Positions 63,331 to 64,000 of a stretch of DNA of 64,000 nucleotides are shown in pieces. This stretch comes from Virgisporangium aliadipatigenens. Lineage in GTDB: Bacteria; Actinomycetota; Actinomycetes; Mycobacteriales; Micromonosporaceae. Where the stretch lies: positions 62,001 through 126,000 of the forward strand of contig NZ_BOPF01000002.1 in NCBI RefSeq assembly GCF_016863615.1, written 5' to 3'. Position numbers and translations under genes: made by a program. The notes below the pieces were generated by a model. That model saw only the letters and a program-made list of their open reading frames with translations. It was not told the origin of the DNA and searched no databases. Within the stretch, counting starts at the first letter, position 1; each line of letters begins with the position of its first letter.

Positions 63331-64000
63331 CCACGGCTCTCGCGCTCGCCGCGCCCGAACTCCTCCTCGCCCGCCTGTGCCGGCCCCGCCCGGTCGCCGA
63401 CCCCTATCCGCTCTACGAACAGCTGCGCGCCGCCGGGCCGGTCGTGGCGCTCGACGGGGAGGATTCGCCGGTGGCGGTGGTCACCGGCTACGCCGAGTGC
63501 GCGAAGGCGTTGCGCGACAACAGGTTCGCGGCGCTCGGCCCGGACTACCACGACACCCGCGATCCGGCGTGGCGGGCGCACCCGTACAGCCGGGCCGCGT
63601 TCGGGTCGCTGCTGCTGCGCGACGGCGCGCTGCACGCCGCGCGGCGGGGCGTCGTGTCCCGGTTCTTCACGCCGCGCCGCGTCGCCGGGCTGCGCGACGG
63701 GCTGGTCGAAATGCTGGAGCCGGTGCTGGACCGGATGGCCGCCCGCGCCGACGCCGACGGGGCCGTGGACCTGCACGCGGAGCTGGCGATGCCGTTCGCG
63801 GCGCGGGTGCTGTGCCGGCTGCTCGGCGTGCCGGACGAGGAGGCGGACGCGCTGGCGCCGCTGATGCGGGACATGTCGGCGGTGTACGAGTTCGCCCTGA
63901 CGGAGACGCAGTGGCGGCGGGCGCTCGACGCCGGCGCGGCCGCCGGGGAACGGCTGCGCCGGTTGGCCGCACAGCGCCGGGCCCGGCCGGGCGACGACGT
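63327..64000 (+). CDS. Cytochrome P450, N-terminal part (cut by window edge)
   Basis: About 224 codons visible. GTG at 63327 forms GTGA with the hydrolase stop. N-terminal DPYPLYEQLRAAGPV near 25-39, VVTGYAECAKALRDNRF near 51-67, HAARRGVVSRFFTPRRV near 98-114 and VDLHAELAMPFAARVLCRLL with GVPDEE near 148-173 are classic bacterial class I P450 blocks (A to E helix region). The haem Cys and I-helix lie beyond the edge. It probably hydroxylates the small molecule handled by the neighbouring enzymes. Confidence 0.88.
   Translation, partial: MTTALALAAPELLLARLCRPRPVADPYPLYEQLRAAGPVVALDGEDSPVAVVTGYAECAKALRDNRFAALGPDYHDTRDPAWRAHPYSRAAFGSLLLRDGALHAARRGVVSRFFTPRRVAGLRDGLVEMLEPVLDRMAARADADGAVDLHAELAMPFAARVLCRLLGVPDEEADALAPLMRDMSAVYEFALTETQWRRALDAGAAAGERLRRLAAQRRARPGDD

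Overview
The window is about 72% GC, with very strong G/C preference at third codon positions, frequent GTG/TTG starts and dense ATGA/GTGA gene overlaps. It carries a complete Mce lipid-import locus, a conservon (cvn) operon, an AfsR-like BTAD/NB-ARC regulator, a SAV2177-type methyltransferase and a SigD/ShbA-like sigma factor with its anti-sigma. Together these point to a filamentous actinomycete. A PAS-rich chemoreceptor and a CheW-like protein suggest a lineage with a motile stage (Micromonosporales or a motile Pseudonocardiales relative); genus cannot be decided from sequence alone. No rRNA, tRNA, CRISPR array, transposase or phage gene was seen.

Layout. 0-5.3 kb: sugar kinase of the GlcNAc kinase type, SDR, DUF3558-like lipoprotein, small membrane protein with a divergent TetR and twin operators, then a triple-CheW protein. 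5.3-9.4 kb: PAS-array methyl-accepting protein, joined to the CheW gene by two tandem copies of an 83-bp mini-ORF element, then an ADP-ribosylglycohydrolase and a tiny secreted peptide. 9.4-19 kb: TrpB2-type PLP enzyme, PPOX flavoprotein, FAD monooxygenase, AfsR-like regulator, SAV2177 methyltransferase with a coupled 11-codon leader ORF, quinone-oxidoreductase-like MDR and a methyltransferase. 19-23 kb: conservon cvnD-C-B-A on the minus strand. 23-31.5 kb: Zn-ADH/TetR pair, FtsX/MacB-type ABC exporter, MarR/FAD oxidoreductase pair, and a NarL-type two-component system that shares an upstream motif with the exporter. 31.5-32 kb: decayed sequence. 32-36.5 kb: HEAT-like protein, SAH riboswitch with ahcY, methyltransferase, hypothetical, and a secreted Cip1-like protein behind a CebR-like operator.

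36.5-49 kb: anti-sigma/SigD pair divergent from a polycistron of ATPase, two YrbE permeases, MceA-F and two Mce-associated membrane proteins, nearly all coupled by 4-base overlaps. 49-61 kb: carbohydrate-use region with a LacI regulator, sugar ABC transporter (binding protein and two permeases) and a secreted glycoamylase-like enzyme, facing an Hsp70-like/transmembrane/beta-domain protein and a GH35-GH39 operon. LacI-type sites lie at the regulator's own start and upstream of the GH39 gene. 61-64 kb: glycosyltransferase, a third copy of the 83-bp element, an alpha/beta hydrolase with a Cys nucleophile elbow and a cytochrome P450 cut by the window edge; this looks like part of a tailoring or small-molecule operon.

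Most unusual signals: (1) the 83-bp element that is itself a 28-aa mini-ORF nested between overlapping stop and start codons, found three times at two loci; (2) a palindromic 13-mer, GTCCACWGTGGAC, strongly over-represented in coding DNA in several reading frames; (3) the motif shared by the two-component system and the exporter; (4) the leader ORF before the SAV2177-type methyltransferase.
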